Assembly: GCA_964036295.1 (NCBI GenBank)
Contig: OZ038469.1
Coordinates: forward strand, 8,572,067 to 8,636,066
Length of the DNA stretch: 64,000 nt
Source: Plumapathes pennacea
Taxonomy: Eukaryota; Cnidaria; Anthozoa; Antipatharia; Myriopathidae
Reading direction: 5' to 3'
Program-made: the position numbers and the translations under genes
In this document: positions 1 to 10,003 of the stretch, piece by piece
Numbering within the stretch: position 1 is the stretch's first letter
How the letters are laid out: each line of letters starts with the position of its first letter
The notes under the pieces: generated by a model
Database searches by the model: none
Told to the model about the DNA's origin: nothing
What the model saw: the letters and a program-made list of their open reading frames with translations, nothing else

Positions 1-346
1 TGTTGTTTGCATCATTTCACAGCACACAGTTCCATTTATTTCCACATATGTTATTGTCTAATTGTCTGATATACTGCAAGACATGCAGTGGTTTATCTTA
101 CACTGTTGATCTTGATCAAACTTTGAAATTACAGTATTTGTTCAAAACTCTTTGATGGAAGTATCTTTGTAAAACTTTAACAATGATGAAGTGTATTATA
201 CATTCACTACAGCAAAACCCTGGATTGCTTCTGAAAATTGAAGGCTGTGGTGACAGATATTTCCAGTTTGTATGTGTGTGGGTTGTTTTCATTTCTATTT
301 TTTTTTTTGGGGGGGGGGGGGGTGTAAGAGATGAGGAGGTTCAGAA
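1..346. other. No gene seen; T/G homopolymer tract
   Basis: I see no convincing coding signal here. A T run followed by a G run lies at about 299-322. The segment is simply 3' flank of the Harbinger-like relic next to it. Confidence 0.5.
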
Positions 347-1698
347 TCAAACAAAATAATCACGAAGACCTGGGGGTTCCAAACCAAAAAAGTTGGAGGT
401 TTGGTTACCATAAAGGCAGGTTAGGGCATTCCGGAGTAGTGCGCTGACTATGTACATTTTTCCTACACTGCTCAGTCCAATTTTCAAGTTCTTTTTGAAA
501 TCCATAAACTTGAAGTAATTAATGATGTCTCCAAATAGCCATTCGACTGACATGCGTGTGGAGCTCATGGATGCATTGAACATCTCCATCTCAGGAGTGA
601 CTGCTGCTCCTCGAAATGGTGCTTGGAGGTGGACCCTTAATGGGTATGCTGGGTCTCCATATATACACATGGGTTGACCCAGTGTTGAAAAGGCATGTCG
701 CTCGAGATCTTGTAAGAGACTGGAATCTGCCAGCATACCAGCATCATGCCTTCTGCCCTCTGAAAATATAATACCACAGGATTATACCAAGCAAAGCTGT
801 AAATACCTGGGGTGTAAGTGATGTTAGGTAGGAAAGGCATTATGGTATTTTGTCCAAACATTTTGACTACACAGATATAAAATACACATCACCCCTGAAT
901 CATTGTCGTCTGATGTACTGGATAGAGACTTTATAGTGACAAAGTTGAGATTTCAAAAATGCAGCCTTTGTACCAAGTATATTGTTTTCCCAGACATTTC
1001 TAGGTGGTATATTTTAATCACTATAATTTCACTGAAAACTTAAAACCGTGTTGTAGACAAATAGCTGGTAAACTTACCAACTGGGCCATACAGGTTTGCA
1101 ATTAAGCCATTTGGGAGGGCCACGGACTGGAATTTCAAGGCGTGCACTCTTTTGTGGCCGTTGTACACGATTCTTTGCTGTTCGTCTGGTCGGGAAATGG
1201 GTCGGACCCGAAACAGTTGTCGAGCGCAGCTCCTTTCCCGTGGATTACGTCGGCATACAAAGACCGGGGGTTTAACAAGGCGTCATTCCAGCGAGTTAGA
1301 AGATGTCCATGAGTGTCATAAATGTAATCAAGGACATGATTCGTGATCATGCTTATCACAGGCACCATATCACCGTATCTGCACGGATAAGCAAGTCTCT
1401 TTAAAAGCATGCACAGCCCCTCCATACCATCAGCAACACTTCTTTGGTGCGTCTTGAATGTTGCTGGAATCGACAAGGCTTCGGCGAGAGCAGGAAGGTC
1501 TCGTTTTTCAACCCTGAATTCTGCTTTACACTCGGCTTCATCCATTTCATCGAGGTCGAATCGAGAGTAATCATCAAACGGGAAGTCTGGATTTTTGGAC
1601 TGAAATGTTTCATATAGAAACAAAAAATCTTCATCGGAAACAACTCCATCGTGGTAGTAGAGACACAGAATCTCACGGAATTCCTTAAAAGTACTCAT
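347..1698 (-). pseudogene. PIF/Harbinger-type DDE nuclease relic, two exons
   Basis: This is a transposase/nuclease of the Harbinger (DDE_Tnp_4) family, which would cut and join transposon ends in the nucleus. Exon 1 runs 1698 to about 1078 and carries the usual N-terminal region plus the block QRIVYNGHKRVHALKFQS, followed by a GTAAGT donor. Exon 2 runs about 759 to 347 after a TTTTCAG acceptor, with a phase-1 junction. It reads through RRHDAGMLADSSLL (second acidic residue region), IYGDPAYPL and MSVEWLFGDI. Between LDNCFG and RPISRPDEQQ (about 1190-1215) roughly 17 bases are missing compared with the family pattern FVDGTVRP. This removes the first catalytic aspartate and shifts the frame, so the copy should be inactive. 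No terminal inverted repeats or target duplication were found. Family assignment is firm; the extent of the element is unknown. Confidence 0.8.
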
Positions 1699-2486
1699 TT
1701 AGACAGTCGCAAAAAGCACGTCAGCGTTGCCGTCGCGGTGCCTGCTTAACCTTTTTTATTTGGCGCCATCACGGCAACGTTGGACCCAGGCTTCACCCGG
1801 CCACCCACGTCGCCGTCACAGCGAAAACGTCGGGTGCTTAAGGTCCCTAACGTCGGGTGCTTAAGGTCCCTAATGTTCGTAAACGGCTCCGGACGACTTC
1901 GCCGATAACTCGTTATTTTGGTCCCAGTCTTCTCTCGGAAACCTGATTTTGGAGTATCCAGTTTAGTCACAACCAATTAATATTCCGCGCTTTGTGCAGT
2001 CTCCATTTCACGTAACACTTATCTGCCCCTGGGTGAGGGGGTGAGCGTTATGCCCAGACGTGATTTCCAGTTTGATCCCAGAACCACTGGCGACATTCAA
2101 TATTGTAGTAAGGACAATCTTCATAGAAAGCTGCAACTGAAATCAACGCAGTATACTGTACGCTTGGAGTTGCTTTTCCCAGTATTTGACCGAAGCGGGG
2201 TAGGGAAGGGAAAATACTTGAGCCCGCGCAATCTCGTGCCACGACGCCCTGATTTTTCGGAACATTTCCGACTTTACGATGACGTCACACGAAACCACAC
2301 TTCGGAAAAGCAAGATGGCGGACATGCGAGCGTTTTGAAGCGATGCCCAAACGGACGGTATTTTCCCGAGTATTTCGCCTTGTTCTTCACTCATTCTTAC
2401 TATTTCCGATTTCTATGTACCGCTGCATACGAGGGTTACCTGGACAACATAGGTTGAGGTAACCGATAATGGCTGGGGTCACACTA
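1699..2486. other. Non-coding stretch with a small tandem duplication
   Basis: No gene supported. A 23-bp unit (cgtcgggtgcttaaggtccc plus taa) occurs twice back to back at 1828-1873. The open frame at 2041-2457 has no recognisable domain and I treat it as chance. Confidence 0.45.
1828..1873. repeat. Perfect 23-bp tandem duplication
   Basis: Two identical adjacent copies, 1828-1850 and 1851-1873, seen directly. Confidence 0.9.
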
Positions 2487-2492
2487 GTAAAT

Positions 2493-2699
2493 TGTATCGC
2501 ACGTTATATGAAGTATGTATTGAACAGGACTCGCAAGGCCTTATGGGATCTTGTTCTTGAGTAATAATGGCGTGGTTCGGATTCAGTAGTTGTTATGCTC
2601 TGTAATCTGATTAAGTAAGTGACAAAGTGTGGCCATCGGACCGTAAAATAAAGTGTGAAACGTCGAGAATCCTCTCACCCGGAGTACATCAAGAGTACA
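2493..2699 (+). repeat. 5' LTR of Bel/Pao element
   Basis: 207 bp, TG...CA, matched base for base (one mismatch) by 7959-8165. An aataaa signal lies at about 2647-2652 in the LTR, as expected for transcript 3' processing. Confidence 0.93.
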
Positions 2700-3188
2700 T
2701 GGTCCTTCGAGCCGGATGGGACTGGATTGACTAACGATAAAGAACCAGCCCAGAGATTACCGATTGCAGATTGCAGCCGGACGATGTCGACGGATGAGTT
2801 AAAGAGGATTCGGAAGGTCCGTGGTGGGCACAGAGGATCGGTAAACCGAATAATTGGAAACGTGAACACCATTCTGGAGTCTTTAAACGTTTCAGGAGTC
2901 GCCGCGGAGAAGGCGAAGCTCGATCAACAAAAGTCGAGCCTTCAAGGCAAGCTAAAAACAATTGAGTTACTCGACGAAGAGATCCTTGGCCTCGTTGAGG
3001 AAAATGACATCGAGGAAGAAATAGAGCAGGCTGATATCTTTAAGGAAACCATTCTACTAACTATCAATCGGGTTGAGGAAGTGGTATTGATGATCCACAA
3101 CAGTCCACCACCGGTGACTGCGAGTGTGAATGAATCACCATCGACATATGGAACAGTTCCTGATCAGCCGTCAGATTACATCCAGTAA
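2655..3188 (+). CDS. Bel/Pao gag N-terminal region (first reading frame)
   Basis: This frame starts inside the 5' LTR and encodes a basic N-terminus, then a coiled-coil-like charged segment (about residues 60-145) and a Ser/Thr/Pro-rich end. It stops at 3186-3188. The pol frame begins in the -1 register and is open from 3164, with the family-typical VKLPKLELRKFDGD around 3215. The two frames overlap by only about 25 bases and I see no slippery heptamer there. The simplest reading is one continuous gag-pol broken by a single-base deletion or assembly error, not a programmed frameshift. The true start is uncertain because the ATG lies in the LTR; the in-frame ATG at about 2784 is an alternative. 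Confidence 0.65.
   Translation: MKRRESSHPEYIKSTWSFEPDGTGLTNDKEPAQRLPIADCSRTMSTDELKRIRKVRGGHRGSVNRIIGNVNTILESLNVSGVAAEKAKLDQQKSSLQGKLKTIELLDEEILGLVEENDIEEEIEQADIFKETILLTINRVEEVVLMIHNSPPPVTASVNESPSTYGTVPDQPSDYIQ
2700..2717 (+). promoter_or_regulatory. Putative tRNA primer-binding site
   Basis: The sequence tggtccttcgagccggat follows the 5' LTR directly. The leading TGG is complementary to the CCA end of a tRNA, and the complement reads ...CGAAGGACCA. Position and TGG start are typical. I did not assign the tRNA. Confidence 0.65.
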
Positions 3189-3229
3189 CACCGAGCTCAG
3201 CAGGTAGCCCCCGAGTCAAGCTACCAAAA

Positions 3230-6200
3230 TTGGAATTAAGAAAGTTTGACGGTGACTCAAGTAAGTGGACTTCGTTTTGGGATGGGTTTGAGGCGTCTAT
3301 CCATAATAATGCCAGCCTTGCCCCAATCGATAAATTCAACTACCTTAGTTCACTGCTAGAAGGGGTAGCAGCGGAAGCTATCACTGGTCTAACACTGTCT
3401 GCAGCCAACTATGATGATGCCATTGCTGTATTGAAAAATAGATTTGGCAACAAGCAGCAGATTATAAATAGACACATGGAGATTTTGTTGAATGTCGATG
3501 CAGTAGCATCCAACAATAATATAAGGAGTCTGCGCCAACTACATGACAATGTAGAATCACACATCAGGAGTCTCAGAGCACTGGGGATCCCACCAGAGCA
3601 CTATGGAACCCTACTCTCTTCAGTAATCATGAGCAAACTACCCCCAGACTTGCGCCTGATTGTTAGTAGGGAACTTGGGGGGAACGACTGGGAGCTGGAC
3701 AAACTATTGGAGACATTTAGGCGAGAATTAGAGGCAAGGGAAAGAGCGTCTGGAGCTTCAAGTACCCAAAGACAAGCTGAACATAGTGCAAAGCCAAGCA
3801 AGAAGAACCACACGACTGCTACAGCACTCATTGCCAGCAACAGTAGACCAAACTGTACGTATTGTAGGGCACCCCATGCTTCAAGAAACTGCAAGACAGT
3901 GATGGATGTGGCTGCGCGTAAAAAAATACTGAGAAAGTCAGGAAGATGTTATGTGTGCCTTCGTAAGGGTCACATCAGCAGAAACTGCCCATCGAAACTA
4001 AGATGCCAGAAGTGCAATGGTAGGCACCACAACAGCATTTGTTCACCATGGTCAAGAGACAGCCCTGAAACCCAAACTCAGGACAAACCATATGTTCATC
4101 CCAAACCACAGAGTGAAGCTACTGATGGACAGAGTGAAGCTACAGGTGTTGATACATTTTCGTGCTATACATATTCATCCATGCCAATCCTCCTGCAGAC
4201 GGCAAGGGCACTTGTGTATGATTCACGCCGCCCTGACAACAAGATATGGGCTAGACTTATTCTGGACAGTGGCAGTCAACGTTCTTATGTTACAACCAGG
4301 TTGAAGAATAAGCTTGACCTACCCTCTCAAGATCAGAAATCTGTGTCAATCAAAACCTTTGGGTCAACTGAAGAAAAAATCCAACAAGTTGATGTCGTGC
4401 ATCTGGGAATGCATGTACAGGGAGAACCCGACCTACAGTTGAAAGCCTTTGCTGTTCCACTTATCTGTCAGCCCCTCCATAGCCAGTCCATCAACCGTGT
4501 GTTAGAGACAAACAAGCACCTGGAAGGGTTAAGAATAGCTGATTACAGTACGGGAAAGCAGGATTCAGAGGTGGATATACTTGTTGGATCAGATCAATAC
4601 TGGAATTTAGTGACCGGTGAGATTCTGAAGTCGGTACAGGGGCCAACAGCTATGAACACCAAACTCGGTTGGGTCCTGTCAGGTCCCTTGCATCCTTACA
4701 CAGAGGATGATTCCCAAAGTACTAACCTGGTCAGCACACACGTTTTGAAATGTGCAGCACAACCAGTCCCCTATGAAGACACCATCCAAGGGGATCTGAA
4801 GAAATTCTGGGACTTAGAATCCCTTGGAATCCAGCCACAGTCAGTCCATGAAGAATTCTTGGAGAAGATAGCATTTGAGGGAAACCACTACAAGGTACAC
4901 CTGCCATGGAAGGCCACACACCCACCGCTACCTGACAACTACGAACTGAGCCAGAAGAGATTAAGAGGTCTGTTAAATCGACTACGCAAGGAGCCAGAGG
5001 TCCTCAAGGAGTATGACAGTGTAATCAGAGAACAGATGAAGAGAGGAATTGTGGAGGTTGTAGACAATCAAGTCAGCGCGGCAGCTGACAATGCACATTA
5101 CCTTCCTCACCATGCGGTGATCCGAAGAGACAAGCCAACCACAAAGCTGAGAGTTGTTTTTGATGCCTCAGCAAAGTCAGATGGTGCCTCACTGAACGAT
5201 TGCCTATATACAGGACCTGTTCTCACCCATAACCTGACTGACATCATGTTGAGGTTTCGCACACACCGAGTGGCACTCACAGGAGACATTGAGAAGGCAT
5301 TTTTGATGGTACACATGGCAGAATCTGACAAGGACGTTCTAAGATTCCTGTGGGTTGATGATGTAAACAAATCCAACCCAAAGATTGTTACCCTGAGGTT
5401 CACAAGAGTCGTGTTTGGTGTTTCCTCGAGCCCCTTTTTACTCAACGCCACCATCAAGCACCATGTTGAGAAGTACAAGGAGACTGACCCTGAATTTGTG
5501 AAAAGATTCCTCAACTCGATGTATGTTGACGACATGACTTCTGGTGAAGACGACGTAGATAAAGCCTATGAACTCTACTTGAAGGCCAAGATTCGCCTGG
5601 CAACAGGCGGATTTAACATGCGAAAATTTGCAACCAATTCAGCAGAGCTGAGAGAGAAGATTGAGAAGGCAGAGGCAGCGACACCTTTGAAAGTGCAACC
5701 GATATCAGACATGGGAGATGCACAAGTTGGATGTAAGCCTCAACCTACAGAGAATGCAAACCTAGTGGAAGAGGAGGACATTACATACACTAGGAGTGTA
5801 CTTGGATCGCCTGTGGACAGGGGTACAGGGAACCAACGAACACTGGGAACCCTCTGGAACTTTGTAAGAGACTGTTTTGTTTTTGACTTAACGGACACTG
5901 CAAGTTTAGCCAGGGAAGCAAAGCCCACGAAAAGAAATATCATCAGCGTGGCATCAAAATTCTATGATCCACTAGGATTCATTTCCCCAATTACAGTCCA
6001 ATTTAAGCTACTCTTCAGGGAGCTATGTGAAGACAAGAATGAGTGGGACGACTCACTCGAAGGAGCCACAAAGACCTCATGGGAAAAATTGGTGGACAAC
6101 CTGCAGCACGTGAAGACCATGAGCCTTCCAAGGTGTTACTTCAGTGGCATCGAGCAAGTTGAATCTTGTGAGCTTCATGGATTTTGTGATGCATCTGCAA

Positions 6201-7816
6201 AGGCGTACGGAGCGGTTGTCTACTTACGCATTGTTACAACAGCAGGAACCCATGTGAAGTTTGTATCCTCAAAAACCAGAGTGGCGCCCCTATCCAAACA
6301 GACCATTCCTCGTCTGGAACTACTCTCCGCTCTCGTATTGGCAAGACTGATGAACAGCATCAAAGGAGCCCTAGAGTCAGAAATTGACATCAGCAAGTCA
6401 GTGTGTTGGACTGACTCAAAGGTGGCATGGTACTGGATCACTCAGGACAACAAGGAATGGAAACAGTTCGTTCAGCACCGAGTTGATGAAATCAGGAAAC
6501 TGGTCCCACTGAAGTGTTGGAATCATTGTCCTGGCCAAACTAACCCGGCAGACATATTGTCAAGAGGCATCAACCCCAGAGATCTGCCCAACTGCAAGTT
6601 ATGGTGGAATGGACCGGAATGGCTGAAGGGTTCAGGAAACCCAAGTGCAGTGAAGGAAGAAGTCAAGGAGAGTCTGTTACCTGAGGACTGTGTGCTCGAG
6701 ATGAAGGTTAAGGACCGCAAGGCTATGCAGAACGAGAACATGTCAGTGTTGTTCGTGGATTCCACATCGGGAACGTTGAGTAACCTCATTGACTGTGAGG
6801 CCTATAGCAGCCTGAACCACTTGCTTAGAGTAACTGCTCTCGTGATGAAGTTTGTGAAACTCGTAAAGGCCCGAATCAAAGGAGAAAGCAAGAAGCATGG
6901 ACCAGAGTTAACAAACACTGATGTTGAAGAAGCCAAAGTGTGCTGGATCAAGGAGGCACAGAAGCCTATGAAATCGAAGGAGAAGTTCAGGATCTGGAAG
7001 CAACAATTTGGTCTCTTCACGGATGATGTTGGAGTGATTAGATGCGAGGGAAGGCTGGCAAAAGCAGAGTTACCTTGGTCAGCCAAGCACCCCATCCTAA
7101 TCGACAGTAGCCACCACCTAGCTAATCTAATTGTCTGGAGCAGCCACAGCCGAACCATGCATGGAGGAGTCAAGGCGACACTCACTGAACTGAGGTCAAG
7201 ATTTTGGATTGTACATGGTAGAAGCTTCGTGAGAAGACTGTTATTCAGCTGTGTTGTCTGCAGGAAGTCTGAAGGAAATCCATACAAGCCACCCCCAACA
7301 CCACCACTGCCTGAGTTTAGAGTCAAGAAAGCGCCACCCTTCAAGTATACAGGAGTGGATTATGTAGGACCCCTGTACATCAAGACTGAAAGTAAGGAGG
7401 AGCGGAAAGTATGGATCTGCCTCTTAACATGCTGTGTAACAAGAGCCGTCCACCTGGAAGTTGTTCCAAGCCTGACAGCAGAAGCCTTCCTGAGAAGCTT
7501 CAGAAGATTTACAGCTCGCAGATCAACCCCCGCAATGGTCGTGTCAGACAACGCAAGAACCTTCAAGGCAGCCTCAAAGGAACTCATCATACTGATGCAA
7601 GATCCTGAAGTGAAGAAGTACTTTACTAATGAAGGCATCAAGTGGTCCTACACTTTGGAGAAAGCACCATGGCAAGGAGGTTTCTACGAAAGATTGGTGA
7701 AATCTTTGAAACGGTGTTTAAAGAAGACCATTGGGCAAGCCAAATTGTCACTTGATGAACTAGCAACTGTCGTAGCTGAAGCTGAGAAGACAATGGATTG
7801 CGGATCTCCAAGATGA
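3230..7816 (+). CDS. pol: Bel/Pao gag-pol polyprotein, C-terminally truncated
   Basis: The open frame extends upstream to 3164, and 3230 is a TTG codon, not a real start. Residues about 1-150 are the capsid-like DUF1759 region. A zinc knuckle CYVCLRKGHISRNC is at about 240. The aspartic protease motif LILDSGSQRSYV is at about 345. Reverse transcriptase carries YVDDMTSG at about 764. RNase H starts near GFCDASAKAYGAV at about 983. The integrase has a zinc-binding H2C2 region near 1285-1350 and catalytic D, D, E at TGVDYVGPL, VVSDNARTF and GGFYERL (about 1376, 1437, 1485). The frame ends at TMDCGSPR instead of running through the integrase C-terminus and DUF5641. At 7788-7823 another frame reads RQWIADLQDEH and stop, like a native Bel C-terminus. 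This suggests an out-of-frame internal deletion at about 7785. Domain calls are firm; the deletion model is inferred. Confidence 0.9.
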   Translation: MELRKFDGDSSKWTSFWDGFEASIHNNASLAPIDKFNYLSSLLEGVAAEAITGLTLSAANYDDAIAVLKNRFGNKQQIINRHMEILLNVDAVASNNNIRSLRQLHDNVESHIRSLRALGIPPEHYGTLLSSVIMSKLPPDLRLIVSRELGGNDWELDKLLETFRRELEARERASGASSTQRQAEHSAKPSKKNHTTATALIASNSRPNCTYCRAPHASRNCKTVMDVAARKKILRKSGRCYVCLRKGHISRNCPSKLRCQKCNGRHHNSICSPWSRDSPETQTQDKPYVHPKPQSEATDGQSEATGVDTFSCYTYSSMPILLQTARALVYDSRRPDNKIWARLILDSGSQRSYVTTRLKNKLDLPSQDQKSVSIKTFGSTEEKIQQVDVVHLGMHVQGEPDLQLKAFAVPLICQPLHSQSINRVLETNKHLEGLRIADYSTGKQDSEVDILVGSDQYWNLVTGEILKSVQGPTAMNTKLGWVLSGPLHPYTEDDSQSTNLVSTHVLKCAAQPVPYEDTIQGDLKKFWDLESLGIQPQSVHEEFLEKIAFEGNHYKVHLPWKATHPPLPDNYELSQKRLRGLLNRLRKEPEVLKEYDSVIREQMKRGIVEVVDNQVSAAADNAHYLPHHAVIRRDKPTTKLRVVFDASAKSDGASLNDCLYTGPVLTHNLTDIMLRFRTHRVALTGDIEKAFLMVHMAESDKDVLRFLWVDDVNKSNPKIVTLRFTRVVFGVSSSPFLLNATIKHHVEKYKETDPEFVKRFLNSMYVDDMTSGEDDVDKAYELYLKAKIRLATGGFNMRKFATNSAELREKIEKAEAATPLKVQPISDMGDAQVGCKPQPTENANLVEEEDITYTRSVLGSPVDRGTGNQRTLGTLWNFVRDCFVFDLTDTASLAREAKPTKRNIISVASKFYDPLGFISPITVQFKLLFRELCEDKNEWDDSLEGATKTSWEKLVDNLQHVKTMSLPRCYFSGIEQVESCELHGFCDASAKAYGAVVYLRIVTTAGTHVKFVSSKTRVAPLSKQTIPRLELLSALVLARLMNSIKGALESEIDISKSVCWTDSKVAWYWITQDNKEWKQFVQHRVDEIRKLVPLKCWNHCPGQTNPADILSRGINPRDLPNCKLWWNGPEWLKGSGNPSAVKEEVKESLLPEDCVLEMKVKDRKAMQNENMSVLFVDSTSGTLSNLIDCEAYSSLNHLLRVTALVMKFVKLVKARIKGESKKHGPELTNTDVEEAKVCWIKEAQKPMKSKEKFRIWKQQFGLFTDDVGVIRCEGRLAKAELPWSAKHPILIDSSHHLANLIVWSSHSRTMHGGVKATLTELRSRFWIVHGRSFVRRLLFSCVVCRKSEGNPYKPPPTPPLPEFRVKKAPPFKYTGVDYVGPLYIKTESKEERKVWICLLTCCVTRAVHLEVVPSLTAEAFLRSFRRFTARRSTPAMVVSDNARTFKAASKELIILMQDPEVKKYFTNEGIKWSYTLEKAPWQGGFYERLVKSLKRCLKKTIGQAKLSLDELATVVAEAEKTMDCGSPR

Positions 7817-7948
7817 ACATTAGGAACCGAACTCGTTTGATATATGATATTGCGCGAACATTATGTTTACTTGTTTGTTTTTTCTCTTGACTGTTGAAAT
7901 TTAAGTATGTTTTTCTTTTTTTGAGTGTTGACCAGTTACAACTGGTCA

Positions 7949-7958
7949 ACCGGGGGAG
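7949..7958 (+). promoter_or_regulatory. Polypurine tract
   Basis: The purine run cgggggag ends directly at the 3' LTR start. This is the expected primer site for plus-strand synthesis. Confidence 0.6.
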
Positions 7959-8165
7959 TGTATCGCACGTTATATGAAATATGTATTGAACAGGACTCGC
8001 AAGGCCTTATGGGATCTTGTTCTTGAGTAATAATGGCGTGGTTCGGATTCAGTAGTTGTTATGCTCTGTAATCTGATTAAGTAAGTGACAAAGTGTGGCC
8101 ATCGGACCGTAAAATAAAGTGTGAAACGTCGAGAATCCTCTCACCCGGAGTACATCAAGAGTACA
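7959..8165 (+). repeat. 3' LTR of Bel/Pao element
   Basis: 207 bp, one mismatch to the 5' LTR, followed by the target duplication gtaaat. Confidence 0.93.
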
Positions 8166-8171
8166 GTAAAT

Positions 8172-8520
8172 CTCCCAAACTATAGTAAAGTTTATTTTAC
8201 CATAGTCAGAGACGAAAGAGTATCATATGACATTTTTTGGATTCCACACGAGTTTTGGGGCAATTAGTCTTGACAGTTGTTTACACATGTAGTATTTTGA
8301 TAAGGAAACCAAACGCGTGTTTGCGCTGATAAATATAAAATGGATTCCGAGCGGGTTGTGGTGTGTACGATCTGTCTTTTGATTTTCCTCGTTCTTCTGA
8401 GGTGATGACGCATCATTCGATTTCTTATTTGCAAGGCAAGCACTTGCGAGTGTGGATGAAACCCTGTCACTGTTTCTTGGCCAGAGACTGAGAAGGCTCA
8501 GGGCAAGAAATATTTTTCAT
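8172..8520. other. Flank of Bel/Pao insertion, no gene seen
   Basis: I see no domain-bearing frame or clear repeat structure. The open frame at 8264-8470 on the minus strand is not convincing. Confidence 0.4.
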
Positions 8521-8594
8521 CCCTTCCGGCGAGCATGGGTTTATCCTTGGCCCCAAGCATGGGGCCAAGGATAAACCCATGCTCGCCGGAAGGG
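8521..8594. repeat. Perfect hairpin, 35-bp arms, 4-base loop
   Basis: Arms 8521-8555 and 8560-8594 are exact reverse complements around the loop agca. The arm sequence begins cccttccggcgagcatgggt. It lies only 10 bases before the putative start of the orphan exon at 8605. Confidence 0.95.
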
Positions 8595-8604
8595 GTTTGA
8601 GCAA

Positions 8605-8725
8605 ATGAGTACATATGGCTTCGTAAACTCTGCAGAAGAGGCCTATAAGTTCATTTCAGAATACGAAGTAAAGCACACAGTAAAGTTTGCCTGCTACAAG
8701 GCTGACAAAGGCTTTGGAAACTCAG
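8605..8725 (+). CDS. Orphan exon-like segment, unknown product
   Basis: An ATG at 8605 opens a frame that reads MSTYGFVNSAEEAYKFISEY and continues VKHTVKFACYKADKGFGNS. It then meets a good splice donor (CTCAG/GTAAGC) in phase 1. The composition is protein-like and unlike the surrounding AT-rich filler. I do not recognise the family. The pattern of an acidic helix followed by a short Cys-containing strand is loosely like the N-terminal DNA-binding part of FAR1/ZSWIM-type proteins, but that is a guess. Possible downstream partner: 10004-10155. It may be the first exon of a small host gene or a relic. Confidence 0.4.
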
Positions 8726-8746
8726 GTAAGCAAATTATTTCACCCT

Positions 8747-8888
8747 GCCTGGTTTTCACTAAGTGGCATATGTAATGATATACAAGCATGATAAGCATAA
8801 ACATAAGAACCAATCAAGCATAAGAATCTTAAGGTTCTTATCTTTATGCTCATCATACTTATGCTTATGTCAATAGTGAAAACCAGGC
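8747..8888. mobile_element. Small MITE with 14-bp terminal inverted repeats
   Basis: The ends gcctggttttcact and agtgaaaaccaggc are perfect inverted repeats 142 bp apart. The interior is itself self-complementary (aagcataa... / ...ttatgctt). No coding capacity. Target duplication not resolved. It sits inside the presumed intron after the exon at 8605-8725. Confidence 0.7.
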
Positions 8889-10003
8889 TTTAATTGACCT
8901 TGGATAAATAGTTCCATGCCAGACAAAGGAAAACAGTCACTATGTACAATACACTTCTAAAGGTTCTAAAGGTTTTTATTTCCACTTATTTTTAGGGTAT
9001 TTGTTTACAGAAACGATAATTCTAAGTCAATGATAAGTGGAGGAAGCATGCTACAACCCATTATGGGTTTTTGGGTGCATGCTCCCTCATACAAATTTTA
9101 ATTACTAACGACATAGGTTACAAAATGAAATAAATAGGGTAATAAAGGTTTATACAATGAAGTAACACGTATTAAGTAGGTAATACTTCTAACACTTCAC
9201 ACTTCTTTATTAAATGTCTTAATTTTTTTCAAGGAATCAAAATTGAATAGCTGTGTCCAGATAATGCTATAAACTGACCAGTTGGAATCAAGCTGGAAGA
9301 GTAATTGGGATTGACAGTACTATTAGAAAAGGCCTAAATGAGGGATTGTATAATTTAGCACGGTGTGGGGTGGGGGGTTAGGGTCTCTCTTTTCATATGG
9401 AGGGGGGGGCATGAAATTTTCATAGTTAAAACAGGGGAGGGGGCAGAGGCAGGGGCTATGACATGCAGTTTAGAGAACTCCGACCTGTCACGGAAGGAAG
9501 GTTCATTTCCTCCCACAACTGAGTTCAAATAATAACAAAAACAACAACATCGCTTTATTCATGACCTTACAGTAATATAAAAAATACAGAATAACAATCA
9601 AAGATAGACTATTTGTTAAAACAAGTTATTTGCACTTGGATTATTTGCAGAACTTAGATGTGATGCAAATACTGTAAAATCTTGCTGAGCAACTTACAGT
9701 GTTACTGAAACGAAAATGGCCTCAATCTTATTACTCTTATTTGAGAATCATTACAAAATGAGGAAGAATGGCATATTCTGTTTGTCAATATCTCATCTCG
9801 TTCGAGAGATATTCAAGATTTTGCAATAATTATGCTAATGACATAGCTATGATGTTACTTGGTTGACAGACAAGAGGGAAATATTAGATAAAAAGGATTG
9901 AAACTTTACATGCTTATGGCAATTGAAAACTCGCACATGATCATGCAGATCACGATGTTGCCATGGAAATATTTTCCCCTTGTTACCTTTTTTGATTTTT
10001 CAG
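8889..10003. other. Non-coding, possibly intronic; G-rich patches
   Basis: I see no coding domain. G-rich patches lie at about 9364-9445. The short open frame at 9898-10089 overlaps the exon candidate described next. Confidence 0.4.

Larger units (their letters stand above)
2493..8165 (+). mobile_element. Bel/Pao LTR retrotransposon, full-length frame, internally deleted
   Basis: The element is bounded by two 207-bp LTRs beginning TG and ending CA. It is flanked by the direct 6-bp duplication gtaaat at 2487-2492 and 8166-8171. Between the LTRs are a primer-binding site, a gag region, a pol frame (zinc knuckle, aspartic protease, reverse transcriptase, RNase H, integrase) and a purine-rich tract (cgggggag) just before the 3' LTR. 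The LTRs differ at one position that I can find (aagtatg versus aaatatg), so the insertion is young. Two lesions are visible: a one-base frame change between gag and pol, and loss of the integrase C-terminus and the usual following domain. It is probably not autonomous but could be mobilised in trans. Confidence 0.93.

Noticed and set aside
2041-2457. 138-residue plus-strand ORF
   Set aside because: No domain, no splice context, and a similar open frame on the other strand; probably chance.
3164-3188. Programmed -1 frameshift between gag and pol
   Set aside because: No XXXYYYZ heptamer in the only overlap of the two frames; a single-base loss is simpler.
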